Assembly: GCA_905221605.1 (NCBI GenBank)
Contig: CAJNDS010002355.1
Span: 132,501 to 187,500, forward strand
DNA: 55,000 bases
Reading direction: 5' to 3'
Origin: Symbiodinium natans
Taxonomy: Eukaryota; Sar; Dinophyceae; Suessiales; Symbiodiniaceae
Positions 1-8,306 of this stretch are shown here, one piece after another (within the stretch, counting starts at the first letter, position 1; each line of letters opens with the position of its first letter). Below the pieces are notes generated by a model. The model made no database searches and had not been told where the DNA came from. It saw nothing but the letters and a program-made list of their open reading frames with translations. A program made the position numbers and the translations under genes.

Positions 1-50
1 ACGATGTTGAGCACCGCACGTCGCGGGCCCCTTCGCATGCGTGAGGTAGG

Positions 51-359
51 ATGAGCATGAGGCCGAGAAGCGTGTCACTGCCGCGCTTTCGCGACCTCAA
101 GCCGTTTATTCGCGACTTCAAGCCGTTAAAAGTGCCAAAGCTACGGCCCGTTTGCAGTAACTTCGCGGCGCGCGCTAGCGGTTCCGCGACTCTTGGTCAA
201 GGCGCCTCGCCTGTGGGTACGGTTGCCGCGTCGGTTTTGGGACTGGGTCGGTTCCATGGTAAAAACCAGAATGCGGGTGTCGTTCTCAATGTGCCCAAAT
301 GGGGCTCTCGCAACAGTCCTGCAGATGCCCCGGTTGGCCCTGAAGAAACATACCCTTAG
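51..359 (+). CDS. Uncertain open frame at window start
   Basis: A 102-codon frame starting MSMRPRSVSLPRF. It contains two similar segments, RFRDLKPF and IRDFKPLK, from a short direct repeat in the DNA. No family is recognised. The frame ends in ordinary non-telomeric sequence, so it is not a telomere artefact, but no splice or start context supports it strongly. Confidence 0.2.
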   Translation: MSMRPRSVSLPRFRDLKPFIRDFKPLKVPKLRPVCSNFAARASGSATLGQGASPVGTVAASVLGLGRFHGKNQNAGVVLNVPKWGSRNSPADAPVGPEETYP

Positions 360-360
360 T

Positions 361-958
361 CCCTAGACATGTTGCTCTCAGGCCCGAAAAGTGGAGACGA
401 AAATTTCCCAAAGGCCCTGTTAAGCCTAACCCCCCTAAGCCCAATCGACGGGGATTTTGACCCTCAACCCTAAACCACAAACCCTCAACTCCAAACCCCA
501 CACCCTAAACCCTACACCCTAGGCCTGAATACATGCCCAGAGGCGTAAGACCTCCTGCCGTAGTAGACCAAGGCGTAGATCTTCACCTGACTTTCGCTGG
601 ATCCTAGTAGAGTCTCGGGTTTAGGGTTTGGGGTTTGGGGTTTAGGGCTTGAGGTCTAGTTTTTCGGATGCTAGTACAGTTTGGGGCTTGTACCTAACGT
701 TTAGTTTTGGGGCGTAAGGTGTAGGGCTGCTAATTCCCTTAGAAAAACAAACCTTATACCGTGATTCCCTGATTGCGACACAAACACCGAACTCCTAAAC
801 CCTAACCTCCAGACCCTAAACGGGGCAGTTCAAGATTGACACGGAAGCGTGAACATAACATAAGGGTTTGGGGGGATAGAAGGAACTCTGCACCTCTTGA
901 TGCTCGAAGTAGCTCGGACAAAAAGCATGTCAGGTGGGGAACTGACACACGAAAGCTT
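361..958. other. Degenerate telomere-like and unique sequence
   Basis: Scattered single units of CCCTAAA or TTTAGGG (470-530, 617-645, 795-830) lie in otherwise unique DNA. I see no convincing gene here. Confidence 0.5.
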
Positions 959-959
959 G

Positions 960-1276
960 TCGGCGCCCTTGGGCGAAGTATGAAGGGGTTTAGGGTTTAG
1001 GGTTGAGGGTTGAGGGTTGAGGGTTGAGGGTTTAGGGTTTAGGGTTTAGGGTTTAGGGTTTCGTGTTTAGGGTTAGGGTTTAGGGTTTAGGGTTTAGGGT
1101 TTAGGGTTTAGGGTTTAGGGTTTAGGGTTTAGGGTTAGGGTTTAGGGTTTAGGGTTTAGGGTTTAGGGTTTAGGGTTTAGGGTTTAGGGTTTAGGGTTTA
1201 GGGTTTAGGGTTTAGGGTTTAGGGTTTAGGGTTTAGGGTTTAGGGTTTAGGGTTTAGGGTTTAGGGTTTAGGGTTT
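960..1276 (+). repeat. Interstitial telomeric array, TTTAGGG
   Basis: About 290 bp of nearly perfect TTTAGGG after a short run of TTGAGGG variants. It is the first long block of the window. Confidence 0.95.
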
Positions 1277-1375
1277 GACCCCGGCCATGTCGGGACGAGC
1301 AACATGCTTGAGATCGTCGAAGGGGTCATCCACGGTGATGCAGGCCGGCCTGACCCCGGAGCAGTCAAGACTTAG
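1277..1375 (+). CDS. Candidate exon between telomeric blocks
   Basis: The open frame DPGHVGTSNMLEIVEGV... runs 32 codons to a TAG at 1373. It is acidic and hydrophobic in a protein-like way, and flanked by TTTAGGG on the left and CCCTAAA on the right. No family recognised. Confidence 0.25.
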   Translation, partial: DPGHVGTSNMLEIVEGVIHGDAGRPDPGAVKT

Positions 1376-1403
1376 GGTATGCAGGAGTCCATTGTCTTTA
1401 CCA

Positions 1404-1456
1404 AATCCCTAAACCCTAAACCCTAAACCCTAAACCCTAAACCCTAAACCCTAAAC
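1404..1456 (-). repeat. Telomeric block, CCCTAAA
   Basis: About seven CCCTAAA units, in the opposite orientation to the preceding array. Confidence 0.9.
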
Positions 1457-1457
1457 G

Positions 1458-1552
1458 CAACCCCGAAGTCGAAGATGCGCAGCGCTCCCTTACTGAGGTC
1501 CACAGGCAGTGGGCGGGCAAGACAAAGCCCATGCCAAAAACTAGCACACAGG
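1458..1552 (+). CDS. Candidate exon with strong 5' splice site
   Basis: The frame NPEVEDAQRSLTEVHRQW continues to ...KTSTQ and is followed directly by GTGAGT at 1553. The charged, helix-like composition and consensus donor make this one of the better exon islands. It follows a CCCTAAA block. Function unknown. Confidence 0.4.
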
Positions 1553-1640
1553 GTGAGTAAAACCGTTGGCTGTTGCAGTAATCAGCTCTTAAGTTTTCGG
1601 GTGGGGGAGCTAAACTGTTGCGGGGAGCTTGCAGCGATCT

Positions 1641-1740
1641 AGAGTTTAAGGTTTAGAGTTTAAGGTTTAGAGTTTAAGGTTTAGAGTTTAAGGTTTAGAG
1701 TTTAAGGGTTTGGGGTTTGGGGTTTGGGGGGGGGGGGGGG
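1641..1740 (+). repeat. 14-bp dimeric telomere-variant array, then poly-G
   Basis: Five copies of a 14-bp unit TTTAGAGTTTAAGG (1641-1706) pass into TTTGGGG units and a run of more than 15 G. Confidence 0.85.
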
Positions 1741-1744
1741 GGGG

Positions 1745-1852
1745 TTAGGGAGTGTCCGCACCTCAGGGGATCCTCCGTGGCCACGCGGCGTGTCACCGGT
1801 ACCCCGGCGGCCAGGGCGGCCAGAAGGGCCAGCGACAGGGAGCGGAGGCCTC
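1745..1852 (-). CDS. Candidate minus-strand exon, signal-peptide-like
   Basis: Read on the minus strand, one frame gives RGLRSLSLALLAALAAG followed by VPVTRRVATEDPL. This looks like a cleavable signal peptide core, with an arginine before a leucine/alanine stretch. No ATG is seen close upstream, so if real it is an internal exon. Other frames are also open. Confidence 0.22.
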
Positions 1853-1857
1853 GATTG

Positions 1858-1996
1858 GGGTTTAGGTTCAGGGTTCAGGGTTGGGGGTTTAGGGTTCAGG
1901 GTTCAGGGCCTTCAGGGTTCAGGGCCTTTAGGGTTCAGGGTTCCGGGTTCAGGGTTCAGGGTTTAGGGTTGAGGGTTGAGGGTTCAGGGTTCGGGG
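1858..1996 (+). repeat. Variant telomeric array, TTCAGGG/TTTAGGG
   Basis: Mixed GGGTTCA and GGGTTTA units. Its frames encode the GFRVQG-type peptides that recur through the window and are not genes. Confidence 0.9.
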
Positions 1997-2032
1997 TGTG
2001 GTGTGAAAATATATTCATTTACAATATAAAAA

Positions 2033-2377
2033 GTTGATGATTTGGGTTGGAATGATGTGTCATTTCATGGTTCAAGTGATTTTACAACACCAAATATTGA
2101 CCAAATGGCAAGTGAATCATTAATATTAAACCAATATTATACACAACATTGGTGTTCACCAACTAGATCAGCATTATTAGCTGGTGTATATCCAATACGA
2201 ACGGGTTTGCAGCATCATGTTATTATGCCCACTTCACCAACTGCATTACCTTTAAACTTTACCACATTGCCACAAGATTTAAAAAAAGTTGGTTATAAAA
2301 CTTAGTTAATTGGTAAATGGCATCTTGGTTTTTTTCATGAAAATTATTTACCAAATAATCGTGGATTTGATACTTTT
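2033..2377 (+). pseudogene. Sulfatase (arylsulfatase B-like) N-terminal fragment, interrupted
   Basis: The translated stretch has the hallmarks of a type-I sulfatase N-terminus: the metal-binding VDDLGWNDVSFHG, then TPNIDQMA, then the formylglycine signature CSPTRSALLAG (active-site Cys codon at 2153-2155), and after an in-frame TAG (2303-2305) LIGKWHLGFF and NRGFDTF. Family members hydrolyse sulfate esters after the cysteine is converted to formylglycine, usually in lysosomes or the secretory route. Only about 115 of the usual ~500 residues are present. There is no clear start, and the frame breaks again after 2390. The segment is AT-rich, unlike its GC-rich and telomeric surroundings, which suggests transfer from another genome or a different chromosomal context. 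If TAG were read through, the join is in frame with normal sulfatase spacing. Confidence 0.85.
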
Positions 2378-2632
2378 CTAATGATTTTATAAAATCATTT
2401 AACACATTATTGATCACCTTAGGTGCTCGATTTTTCATTTTTTTGTGTTTTCAAAAACTTTTTTTTATATAAAATATATTGAGAAACGTTTTTCAAATAA
2501 CAAGAATATTTGTTAAACACACAATTTTGAATTTTTTAATTTTAATTGTACCATGTTTATTGGTTTTTACCTGAACCATATTATCATTATTTAGGTTCAT
2601 TTACAACCTTTTATGCTGGGTGTGCTCGGCAA
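2378..2632. other. AT-rich tail of the sulfatase insert
   Basis: AT-rich sequence with T runs and no open frame. It ends near 2610, where the composition returns to that of the rest of the window. It may be decayed sulfatase sequence or an intron. Confidence 0.5.
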
Positions 2633-2725
2633 GGTCGCGAGGTGGCGCAGAAAAGACTGAGGCCACCCGAATGCTACACAAAGCGCGCTAAAGCCAGAGC
2701 CAAGGCCAGAGCCCCGAAACCCTAA
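2633..2725 (+). CDS. Candidate basic exon
   Basis: GREVAQKRLRPPECYTKR runs on into KARAKARAPK and stops where the CCCTAAA array begins. Lys/Arg/Ala-rich, no family assigned. Confidence 0.25.
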   Translation, partial: GREVAQKRLRPPECYTKRAKARAKARAPKP

Positions 2726-2807
2726 ACCCTAAACCCTCAACCCTAAACCCTAAACCCTAAACCCTCAACCCTCAACCCTAAACCCTAAACCCTAAACCCT
2801 AAACCCT
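2716..2807 (-). repeat. Telomeric block, CCCTAAA/CCCTCAA
   Basis: Thirteen units, some with the CCCTCAA variant. Confidence 0.9.
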
Positions 2808-2812
2808 ACTTC

Positions 2813-3012
2813 GAGGTTCACTGGGGTACTTCTAAGTACTGACACAAGTAGTAGGGAAGCTATGAACCAAACCTTGGGTACATTATCACCCTACTCCGGA
2901 GGGCGCGCAAGAAACTTTCCTGGAAAAATCAAGCTTGAAGCTCCGGTCCAGGGCGGGAGTGAAAGCTCTGGGCTGAAGTGCCATTCTCATCTGAAAAACA
3001 CAGCGGGGGCTC
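2813..3012 (+). other. Unique island, possible exon
   Basis: One frame reads YEPNLGYIITLLRRARKKL between stops. No splice sites stand out. Confidence 0.18.
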
Positions 3013-3170
3013 CTAAACCCTAAACCCTAAACCCTAAACCCTAAACCCTAAACCCTAAACCCTAAACCCTGAACCCTAAACCCTAAACCCTAAACCCTAA
3101 ACCCTAAACCCTAAACCCTAAACCCTAAACCCTAAACCCTAAACCCAAACCCTAAACCCTAAACCCTAAA
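3013..3170 (-). repeat. Telomeric array, CCCTAAA
   Basis: About 22 units. Its last unit, TAAACAG, forms the acceptor of the next candidate exon. Confidence 0.95.
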
Positions 3171-3173
3171 CAG

Positions 3174-3278
3174 ACTCGCATCCTAGAAGTTTGCCCCCCG
3201 GATGTCAAGTTGACGGCTTCCGCTCCGTGTGAGTTTCAGGTGGAAGGGCCTTCCTCATCGAAGCTTTGCGACGTTCCT
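3174..3278 (+). CDS. Candidate exon with both splice sites
   Basis: Bounded by TAAACAG on the left and GTAAGT on the right (GT at 3279). It is exactly 35 codons in phase 0: TRILEVCPPDVKLTASAPC, then EFQVEGPSSSKLCDVP. The acceptor is formed by the end of the telomeric array. Two cysteines and an alternating hydrophobic pattern suggest a beta-rich segment. Family unknown. Confidence 0.45.
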
Positions 3279-3298
3279 GTAAGTTAAGCAGCCAGGGT

Positions 3299-3404
3299 TG
3301 GGATGTCCCCCCCCGATATACTAACAGTCCTTCATAATTGGGGATTATCAATAGGGGTACGAGAATCCCTCTTAAGGACTGTCAGTATAGGGGGGAACAT
3401 CCCA
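3299..3404. mobile_element. MITE family 1 ('ACAGTCC'), copy a
   Basis: A 106-bp fold-back element. The left end TTGGGATGTCCCCCC leads to TATACTAACAGTCC. The right end GGACTGTCAGTATAG leads to GGGGGGAACATCCCA, its near-perfect reverse complement. It starts 20 bp after the GTAAGT donor at 3279. Confidence 0.8.
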
Positions 3405-3743
3405 GAACCAGGGCCAAGCTCCAAGGAACAGGGGGGTGGGGGGGGGGGGACTTCAGGACCTTTGAGGGATCTCCAGCCGGGGCCAGTCGCGACAGGGTCG
3501 CGCGGTGGGCTGGCGGTCGTTAGGGCTTCGACGGCTGACGACATGCTGAGACAGGGCCCCTAAACCCTCAACCCCGAAAAGGGTGGAAGGGCTCAGGGCG
3601 TGTGAGGTTGAGAGTTTTGGGGTTGGTTCAGAGTTCAGGCTTGTTCTCTTGCGGCAACGTTCACTTTCTCAATAAGGACCCCACCTATCCAAAGTCACTT
3701 CTCTAGAGCGAGGAAAGGAAAGAAGCGTTCGGGAAACTTGGAA

Positions 3744-3855
3744 ACCCTAAACCCTAAACCCTAAACCCTAAACCCTAAACCCTAAACCCTAAACCCTAAA
3801 CCCTAAACCCTAAACCCTAAACCCTAAACCCTAAACCCTAAACCCTAACCCTAAG
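3744..3855 (-). repeat. Telomeric array, CCCTAAA
   Basis: Sixteen near-perfect units. Confidence 0.95.
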
Positions 3856-3950
3856 GTACGGGGGGGAAGCGCGCCTCTCATCACCAGGCAGCTACCAGCG
3901 CACCATGGCAAAACCGCAGGAGTTCGAGTAGACTCTAGGTGGTCTAAGGC

Positions 3951-4056
3951 TAAACCCTAAACCCTAAACCCTAAACCCTCAACCCTAAACCCTACACCCT
4001 ACACCCTAAACCCTAAACCCTAAACCCTAAACCCTAAACCCTAAACCCTAAACCCT
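3951..4056 (-). repeat. Telomeric array, CCCTAAA with variants
   Basis: Units with occasional CCCTCAA and CCCTACA. The island before it (3860-3950) has a frame ending AKPQEFE then TAG. Confidence 0.9.
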
Positions 4057-4062
4057 CTCCAG

Positions 4063-4145
4063 GGTATTGGGCCGAGGAATCGAATCTAAGCGAGGCACAG
4101 GTGCGATTGGCTTTAATGGCTTATGGGCTTGGCACTAGGGTCACT
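4063..4145 (+). CDS. Candidate exon after a telomere-derived acceptor
   Basis: Starts after CCCTCTCCAG. The frame is YWAEESNLSEAQVRLALM followed by AYGLGTRVT. Strongly helix-like, no family assigned. The next TTTAGGG block begins at once. Confidence 0.4.
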
Positions 4146-4227
4146 AGGGTTTAGGGTTTAGGGTTTAGGGTTTAGGGTTTAGGGTTTAGGGTTTAGGGTT
4201 TAGGGTTTAGGGTTTAGGGTTTAGGGT
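4143..4227 (+). repeat. Telomeric array, TTTAGGG
   Basis: Twelve units. Confidence 0.95.
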
Positions 4228-4239
4228 TTTAATCTCCAT

Positions 4240-4330
4240 TCTGGGCCCTTTACTGTGTTCTGGCTAAGGAGCCTATGCCCAAGGTGTCCAGAAAAAGGAA
4301 CCCTTGCATATTTCTTACTTGTTGAGTTTG
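4240..4330 (+). CDS. Candidate exon
   Basis: The frame ALYCVLAKEPMPKVSRKR is followed by NPCIFLTC and a TGA. Weak support beyond composition. Confidence 0.22.
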
Positions 4331-4414
4331 GGATAGTATCAACGATCTAACTTTCTATTCCTTAATCAGTTTAGGCACCCTTAGACATGTAAAATGCTAC
4401 CCCACTATGACAAA

Positions 4415-4507
4415 GTTTAGGGGTTTAGGGGTTTAGGGTTTAGGGTTAGGGTTAGGGTTTAGGGTCTTAGGGTTTAGGGTTTAGGGTCTAGGGTTTAGGG
4501 GGTTTAT
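4415..4507 (+). repeat. Telomeric block with 8-mer variants
   Basis: TTTAGGG mixed with TTTAGGGG. It ends TTTATAG, the acceptor of the next island. Confidence 0.9.
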
Positions 4508-4509
4508 AG

Positions 4510-4566
4510 TCTACTCGCTATCGCTGAGGGTGCCCATGATCTAGATCAGCCCCCGCTGGTCTCGAG
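4510..4566 (+). CDS. Candidate exon with both splice sites
   Basis: Between TTATAG and GTGGGT (GT at 4567). It is 57 nt, so length keeps the frame. It reads LLAIAEGAHDLDQPPLVS. A short acidic/hydrophobic segment of unknown family. Confidence 0.4.
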
Positions 4567-4643
4567 GTGGGTGAGCTGCCAGAAGTTGAAGCTCAACCCT
4601 AAACCCTAAACCCTACACCCTAAACCGATGCCACGGAACTTAG

Positions 4644-4752
4644 GCCCTCATTCAAGGGGACCCACATTACGACCATGTTGACCTTGTGTTGGATAGCGGC
4701 TGCAACGCGGTAACTAACAAGAACTGCCATTTCAAATCGAAGTGCCCTACTA
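4644..4752 (+). CDS. Candidate cysteine-containing exon
   Basis: After an acceptor-like ACTTAG the frame reads ALIQGDPHYDHVDLVLDSGC, then NAVTNKNCHFKSKCP. The VDLVLDSGC segment recalls a retropepsin-like DSG, but the fit is not strong enough to name a protease. Confidence 0.33.
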
Positions 4753-4753
4753 T

Positions 4754-5048
4754 CCCTAAACCCTAAACCCTAAACCCTCAACCCTTAATTTTAAACCTCT
4801 AACTTTTGACCCCTAAACCCTCGGCAGACCACATACACAGCCGGAAACGTCTTCGACGACCAACGTTTTACTGCCAGGGGGGAGGAAGGGGGTGAGGCGA
4901 AGTCTCGTTTAGGGTTAGGTTTTGGGCTTAGGGTTGAGGGGCCGCGACCCTTGTGTCCCTTGGGCCATGTGCCGATAGCAATGAATTGCCCCTTGCACCT
5001 AGAATTTGCATCAAAGGTTGACTCTGTAGCAGGCAACATGTATAGACA
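4754..5048. other. Telomeric remnant plus unique island
   Basis: Short CCCTAAA block (4754-4785), then unique DNA with an open minus-strand frame (4791-5039) whose telomere-derived parts make it unreliable. Confidence 0.4.
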
Positions 5049-5174
5049 GACCCTAAACCCTAAACCCTAAGCCCTAAGCCCTAAACCCTAAACCCTAAAC
5101 CCTAAACCCTAAGCCCTAAGCCCTAAGCCCTAAGCCCTAAGCCCTAAACCCTAAACCCTAAACCCTAAACCCTA
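5049..5174 (-). repeat. Telomeric array, CCCTAAA/CCCTAAG
   Basis: Two unit types grouped in runs (CCCTAAG x6 inside CCCTAAA), a sign of local unit amplification. Confidence 0.95.
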
Positions 5175-5179
5175 TTCCT

Positions 5180-5312
5180 GCACTTCGGAGTCCTGGGGTG
5201 TGATAGAACCCCACCAAGCCTGGCGGGAGTCGTGGGTCGTCTCCCAGGTCAGGTTGGCGCAGGGCGTGAAGACGTCCCACCTGTGAAGTGCTGGTATTGC
5301 ATCGACGTAGGG
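5180..5312 (-). CDS. Candidate minus-strand exon
   Basis: Minus-strand frame YVDAIPALHRWDVFTPCANL, then TWETTHDSRQAWWGSI. It is rich in aromatic residues, which chance frames rarely are. A CAG acceptor candidate lies inside it. No family named. Confidence 0.38.
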
Positions 5313-5317
5313 GGGGG

Positions 5318-5442
5318 TTCAGGGTTTAGAGTTTAGGTTTCGGGTTTAGGGTTTAGGGTTGAGGGTTTAGGGTTTAGGGTTTAGGGTTTAAGGTTTAGGG
5401 TTTAAGGTTTAGGGCTAGGCTTTAGGATTTAGGGTTTAGGGC
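5318..5442 (+). repeat. Telomeric array with degenerate units
   Basis: TTTAGGG with TTTAAGG and TTGAGGG variants. Confidence 0.9.
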
Positions 5443-5556
5443 GGCTCTTTAGATCATGAGGTTTAGCATTTTGGGTTCAGGGTCTGGGGGGATACTTGGG
5501 GTACTGCATGCTGTACTTACCAAGGGGTTCGCAGGAGATACTTTTGAGAATAAATT

Positions 5557-5660
5557 GGGGGTTTACGAAAATAGGGGACCCCCAATATAGATCCCCAAAT
5601 ACCAGGATCCACTTGTAATAAGGACCCCCCCCCTAAGGGAGCCCCTAGTAACGTAAACCC
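5557..5660. mobile_element. MITE family 2 ('TTTACGAAAA'), copy a
   Basis: About 104 bp. The left end is GGGGGTTTACGAAAATAGGG, with internal ATATAGATCCCCAAAT. The right end AGCCCCTAGTAACGTAAACC is the inverted match. The terminal GTAAACCC runs straight into a CCCTAAA array. Confidence 0.75.
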
Positions 5661-5705
5661 TAAACCCTAAACCCTAAACCCTAAACCCCAAACCCTAAAC
5701 CCTAA

Positions 5706-5820
5706 ACCGCACATACGCAAAATCGCACTCCCGCATCTTTCTGCCCATCATCTCGAGGACCCTCCACCGCCCTGGAGCGCCAAGAAAGGCTCACCGAGAT
5801 ACTGGCCCATGAGAGTGCCC
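5706..5820 (+). CDS. Candidate exon, first copy of duplicated segment
   Basis: Frame AHTQNRTPASFCPSSRG, then STALERQERLTEILAHESA. Bases 5784-5818 are repeated almost exactly at 5879-5913 on the far side of a CCCTAAA block. Confidence 0.4.
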
Positions 5821-5821
5821 T

Positions 5822-5877
5822 AACTCCTAAACCCTAAACCCTAAACCCTAAACCCTAAACCCTAAACCCTAAACCCC
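5822..5877 (-). repeat. Telomeric insert between direct repeats
   Basis: About 55 bp of CCCTAAA flanked by ~30-bp direct repeats. It ends AAACCCCAG, an acceptor-like sequence. Confidence 0.9.
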
Positions 5878-5878
5878 A

Positions 5879-5931
5879 GGAAAGCTCACCGAGATACTGG
5901 CCCATGAGAGTGCAACCGCACATTCTCGCAG
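5879..5931 (+). CDS. Candidate exon, second copy of duplicated segment
   Basis: KLTEILAHESATAHSR follows AAACCCCAG and is followed by the consensus donor GTGAGC (GT at 5932). The reading frame of the first copy is kept. Confidence 0.4.
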
Positions 5932-6059
5932 GTGAGCTGCCCGTGGAAATGCAAGGAATTCCTTGGGCGCGGGAAGGCCGGGCTCAGAGTTTCTGTCCCT
6001 AATCCCCAAAACCCCAAAACTGTCAAAGCCTGAACCCTAAAACCTGAACCCTGAACCCT

Positions 6060-6270
6060 AAGTTGAGTAGGTCTGGCGAAGCTTCTCCCATCCAACTGGG
6101 CAGTGTGCCGTGTGTCTGTGTGTGTGTGTGCGCCCTGTCTGCAAGCCATCTGCAGTCGAGCAGCATGCATGGGTCCGCGGGCACCTACTTGAACACAGGA
6201 ATTCGGGTGTGCCTGAAACTTTGTGCGCTGTTGGGAGACCTTGTACACAGGCTTCATGTAACACATACAT
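6060..6270. other. Unique sequence with short GT repeat
   Basis: Contains a GT/GTGC tract at 6114-6132. Both strands carry open frames (for example SASHLQSSSMHGSAGTYLN on plus), neither clearly better. Confidence 0.3.
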
Positions 6271-6278
6271 TACATTCT

Positions 6279-6346
6279 AGATTATATATATATATATACA
6301 TATAATATAGTCATATATAACATACTCTATATATATATATATATAC
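6279..6346. repeat. AT dinucleotide microsatellite
   Basis: Two TATATA runs separated by CATATAATATAGTC-like sequence. Confidence 0.9.
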
Positions 6347-6439
6347 ATCGGACCTCCGTGAGGATGTCGCTGGTAGAGAAGGAGTTGTGCGGCGTGAAGT
6401 ATGCCACCTAAGCACTGCGCTAGGCTCCGGAATTCATGA

Positions 6440-6490
6440 GCGAGCCAGAGCGACAGCGAAAGTGAGAGCGAGGGCGAGATCGAGATCGAG

Positions 6491-6545
<55 letters not shown>

Positions 6546-6792
6546 AGATGCGAGAGAGCGAGAGAGCGAGAGAGCGAGAGAGCGAGAGAGCGAGAGAGCG
6601 AGAGAGCGAGAGAGCGAGAGAGCGAGAGAGCAAGAGCGAGAGAGCGAGAGCGAGAGAGCGAGAGCGAGCGAGCGAGAGCGAGCGCGAGAGCGAGAGAAGA
6701 AACAGAGAGAGAGAGAGAGTGAGTGAGTGAGTGAGTGAGTGAGTGAAACTGAGCGAGCGAGAGAGGGAGAGAGAGAGAGAGAGGGAGAGAGC
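6440..6792. repeat. GA/GAGC microsatellite
   Basis: Purine tract of AGAG, AGAGCG and AGTG units. All long Ser/Leu/Arg or Arg/Glu frames here are low-complexity translations, not genes. Confidence 0.95.
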
Positions 6793-6952
6793 TTGAGAGG
6801 ATGTGAGTTTGGCCCAAATCTTGGGTTCCATGACATCTCAGATAACTCTCAGACGACGCTGGGGCGAGTGCGGGTGCCGGGATGCCAAAGCCTTGGCTGG
6901 TGACCCAAGGGCCAACTGGCGGAACGATTCCCATGGATTCGTCAGGGCTTCG

Positions 6953-7009
6953 GGTTTAGGGTTTAGGGTTTAGGGTTTAGGGCTTAGGGTTTAGGGTTTA
7001 GGGTTTAAA
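6953..7009 (+). repeat. Telomeric block, TTTAGGG
   Basis: Eight units, one TTTAGGGC variant. Confidence 0.9.
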
Positions 7010-7025
7010 AGTTTAGGATTTGGAT

Positions 7026-7123
7026 GTCAGAAAGCACGCGAACCCACATCCGAAAACGGCCTCGGGCGATTCCGCAGCCTCGGAACACTTCTGCGAAGGC
7101 CAGCTGACGCAAAAAGTCGGCTG
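7026..7123 (+). CDS. Candidate exon with donor
   Basis: Frame DVRKHANPHPKTASGDSAAS, then EHFCEGQLTQKVG, followed by GTAAAC (GT at 7124). Polar, disordered-type composition. Confidence 0.33.
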
Positions 7124-7369
7124 GTAAACAAGAACGACAACAAGATCAATAGCAAGAATGCGCATGATCATCAGCACAGATAACCAGAAGAGTTCCTAGT
7201 GATGATTCATCCGTATGAACCATGACATAATACCAGGCGTAATCACAAACACCGTCATCATCAAAACTAAAAGCAGCAACCATAAGGACAAAAAATAGTG
7301 AACGTCATGACCATGCAAATGCGAATAAAGAAGGGGGCAAAATGTCATTGACAACCATGACACGAAAAA

Positions 7370-7563
7370 AGAACTTATTCATACTAATCATCGTCGTAAT
7401 AGACACAATGGTCATCAAAAACGATTCATACTAATAGTATAGTCGTAATAGTAACAATAGTCATCAAAAACATTCACACTAATGGTATAGTCGTAATTGT
7501 ACAAGTAATAATAGTCATCAAAAAACTCATACTAATAGTATAGTCGTAATAGTATGAGTCATC
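7370..7563 (+). repeat. AT-rich degenerate tandem repeat, ~57 bp unit
   Basis: Four imperfect copies of a unit built around CATACTAATAGTATAGTCG and AATAGTCATCAAAAA. Its surroundings (7135-7370) are also ATC/CAA-rich and hold no gene I can see. Confidence 0.75.
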
Positions 7564-7652
7564 AACAAGCTCTTCGAAGCCCGGGAGCTATGGTTGAAGA
7601 ACCGACGCCGCCACCTAGGCCCGCAAGGCGGGGGCAGGGCTGAAGATGCTTC
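7561..7652 (+). CDS. Candidate exon
   Basis: INKLFEARELWLKNRRRHLG, then PQGGGRAEDAS. Amphipathic and basic, followed by a TTTAGGG block. Confidence 0.33.
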
Positions 7653-7654
7653 GG

Positions 7655-7833
7655 GGGTTTAGGGTCTAGGGTTTAGGGTTAAGGGTTAAGGGTTAAGGGT
7701 TGAGGGTTGAGGGTTAAGGGTTAAGGGTTAAGGGTTGAGGGTTGAGGGTTGAGGGTTAAGGGTTTAGGGTTTAGGGTTTGGGGTTTAGGGTCTAGGGTTT
7801 GGGGTTTAGGGTTTAGGGCTTAGGGTTTAGTAG
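7655..7833 (+). repeat. Telomeric array with TTAAGGG and TTGAGGG runs
   Basis: Variant units occur in consecutive runs rather than at random. Confidence 0.95.
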
Positions 7834-7835
7834 GG

Positions 7836-7888
7836 TACTCCAAGTCGGGGAGTCGGCCCACGAAGGCCTTTGTTGATGGGGATGGGGG
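7836..7888 (+). CDS. Candidate short exon with donor
   Basis: YSKSGSRPTKAFVDGDG precedes GTGAGC (GT at 7889). Confidence 0.3.
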
Positions 7889-7900
7889 TGAGCGCTTCGC

Positions 7901-7973
7901 AGCTAAACCCTAAACCCTAAAACCTAAAACCTAAACCCTAGACCCTAAGCCCTAAACCCCAAACCCTAAACCC
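7901..7973 (-). repeat. Telomeric block, CCCTAAA
   Basis: Ten units with CCTAAAA variants. Downstream, 7975-8235 holds poly-C and ATA-rich sequence (C run 8149-8171, ATA run 8181-8203) without a gene. Confidence 0.9.
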
Positions 7974-8239
7974 TTTGCTTTTGTTTTGTTGCTTCTGTTT
8001 GTTGAGAGGCGCGTGCCGTTCCCTTGAGACCATGTAGGCTTCAGAACCCCTCCCCCCCTCCCCCCCAAAAATGAGAGAGCACAATCCCCATCATGCCCTT
8101 TGAAGGAAGAATATGTTTTTCAACTAGTAATATGAAACTGGTTCAACCCCCCCACCCCCCCCCCCCCCCCCAAAAAAAAAAATATAATAATAATAATAAT
8201 AATACTGCAAAATAAAAGAAAACAGTATATATCAGATCA

Positions 8240-8306
8240 AACAACAATAATATGAAACAAAAACGCCAGGCCCTGGCCTGATCCAGCCGAAGTTCTTGTC
8301 GAAGCC
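8240..8306 (-). CDS. Candidate minus-strand exon
   Basis: On the minus strand, after GATTCCAG, AAGFDKNFGWIRPGPGVF reads well. Acceptor plausible, donor not seen. Confidence 0.28.

Noticed and set aside
1277-1405. End-to-end fused mini-chromosomes capped by telomeres
   Set aside because: A capped fragment would have CCCTAAA at its left and TTTAGGG at its right. Islands show all orientation combinations, and no TTTAGGG-CCCTAAA head-to-head fusions recur.
4644-4752. Retropepsin active site (VDLVLDSGC)
   Set aside because: A single DSG in a 36-codon island without flanking reverse transcriptase or integrase motifs.
6277-6934. Long Ser/Leu/Arg and Arg/Glu open frames
   Set aside because: They translate the GA microsatellite in several frames on both strands; there is no protein signal.
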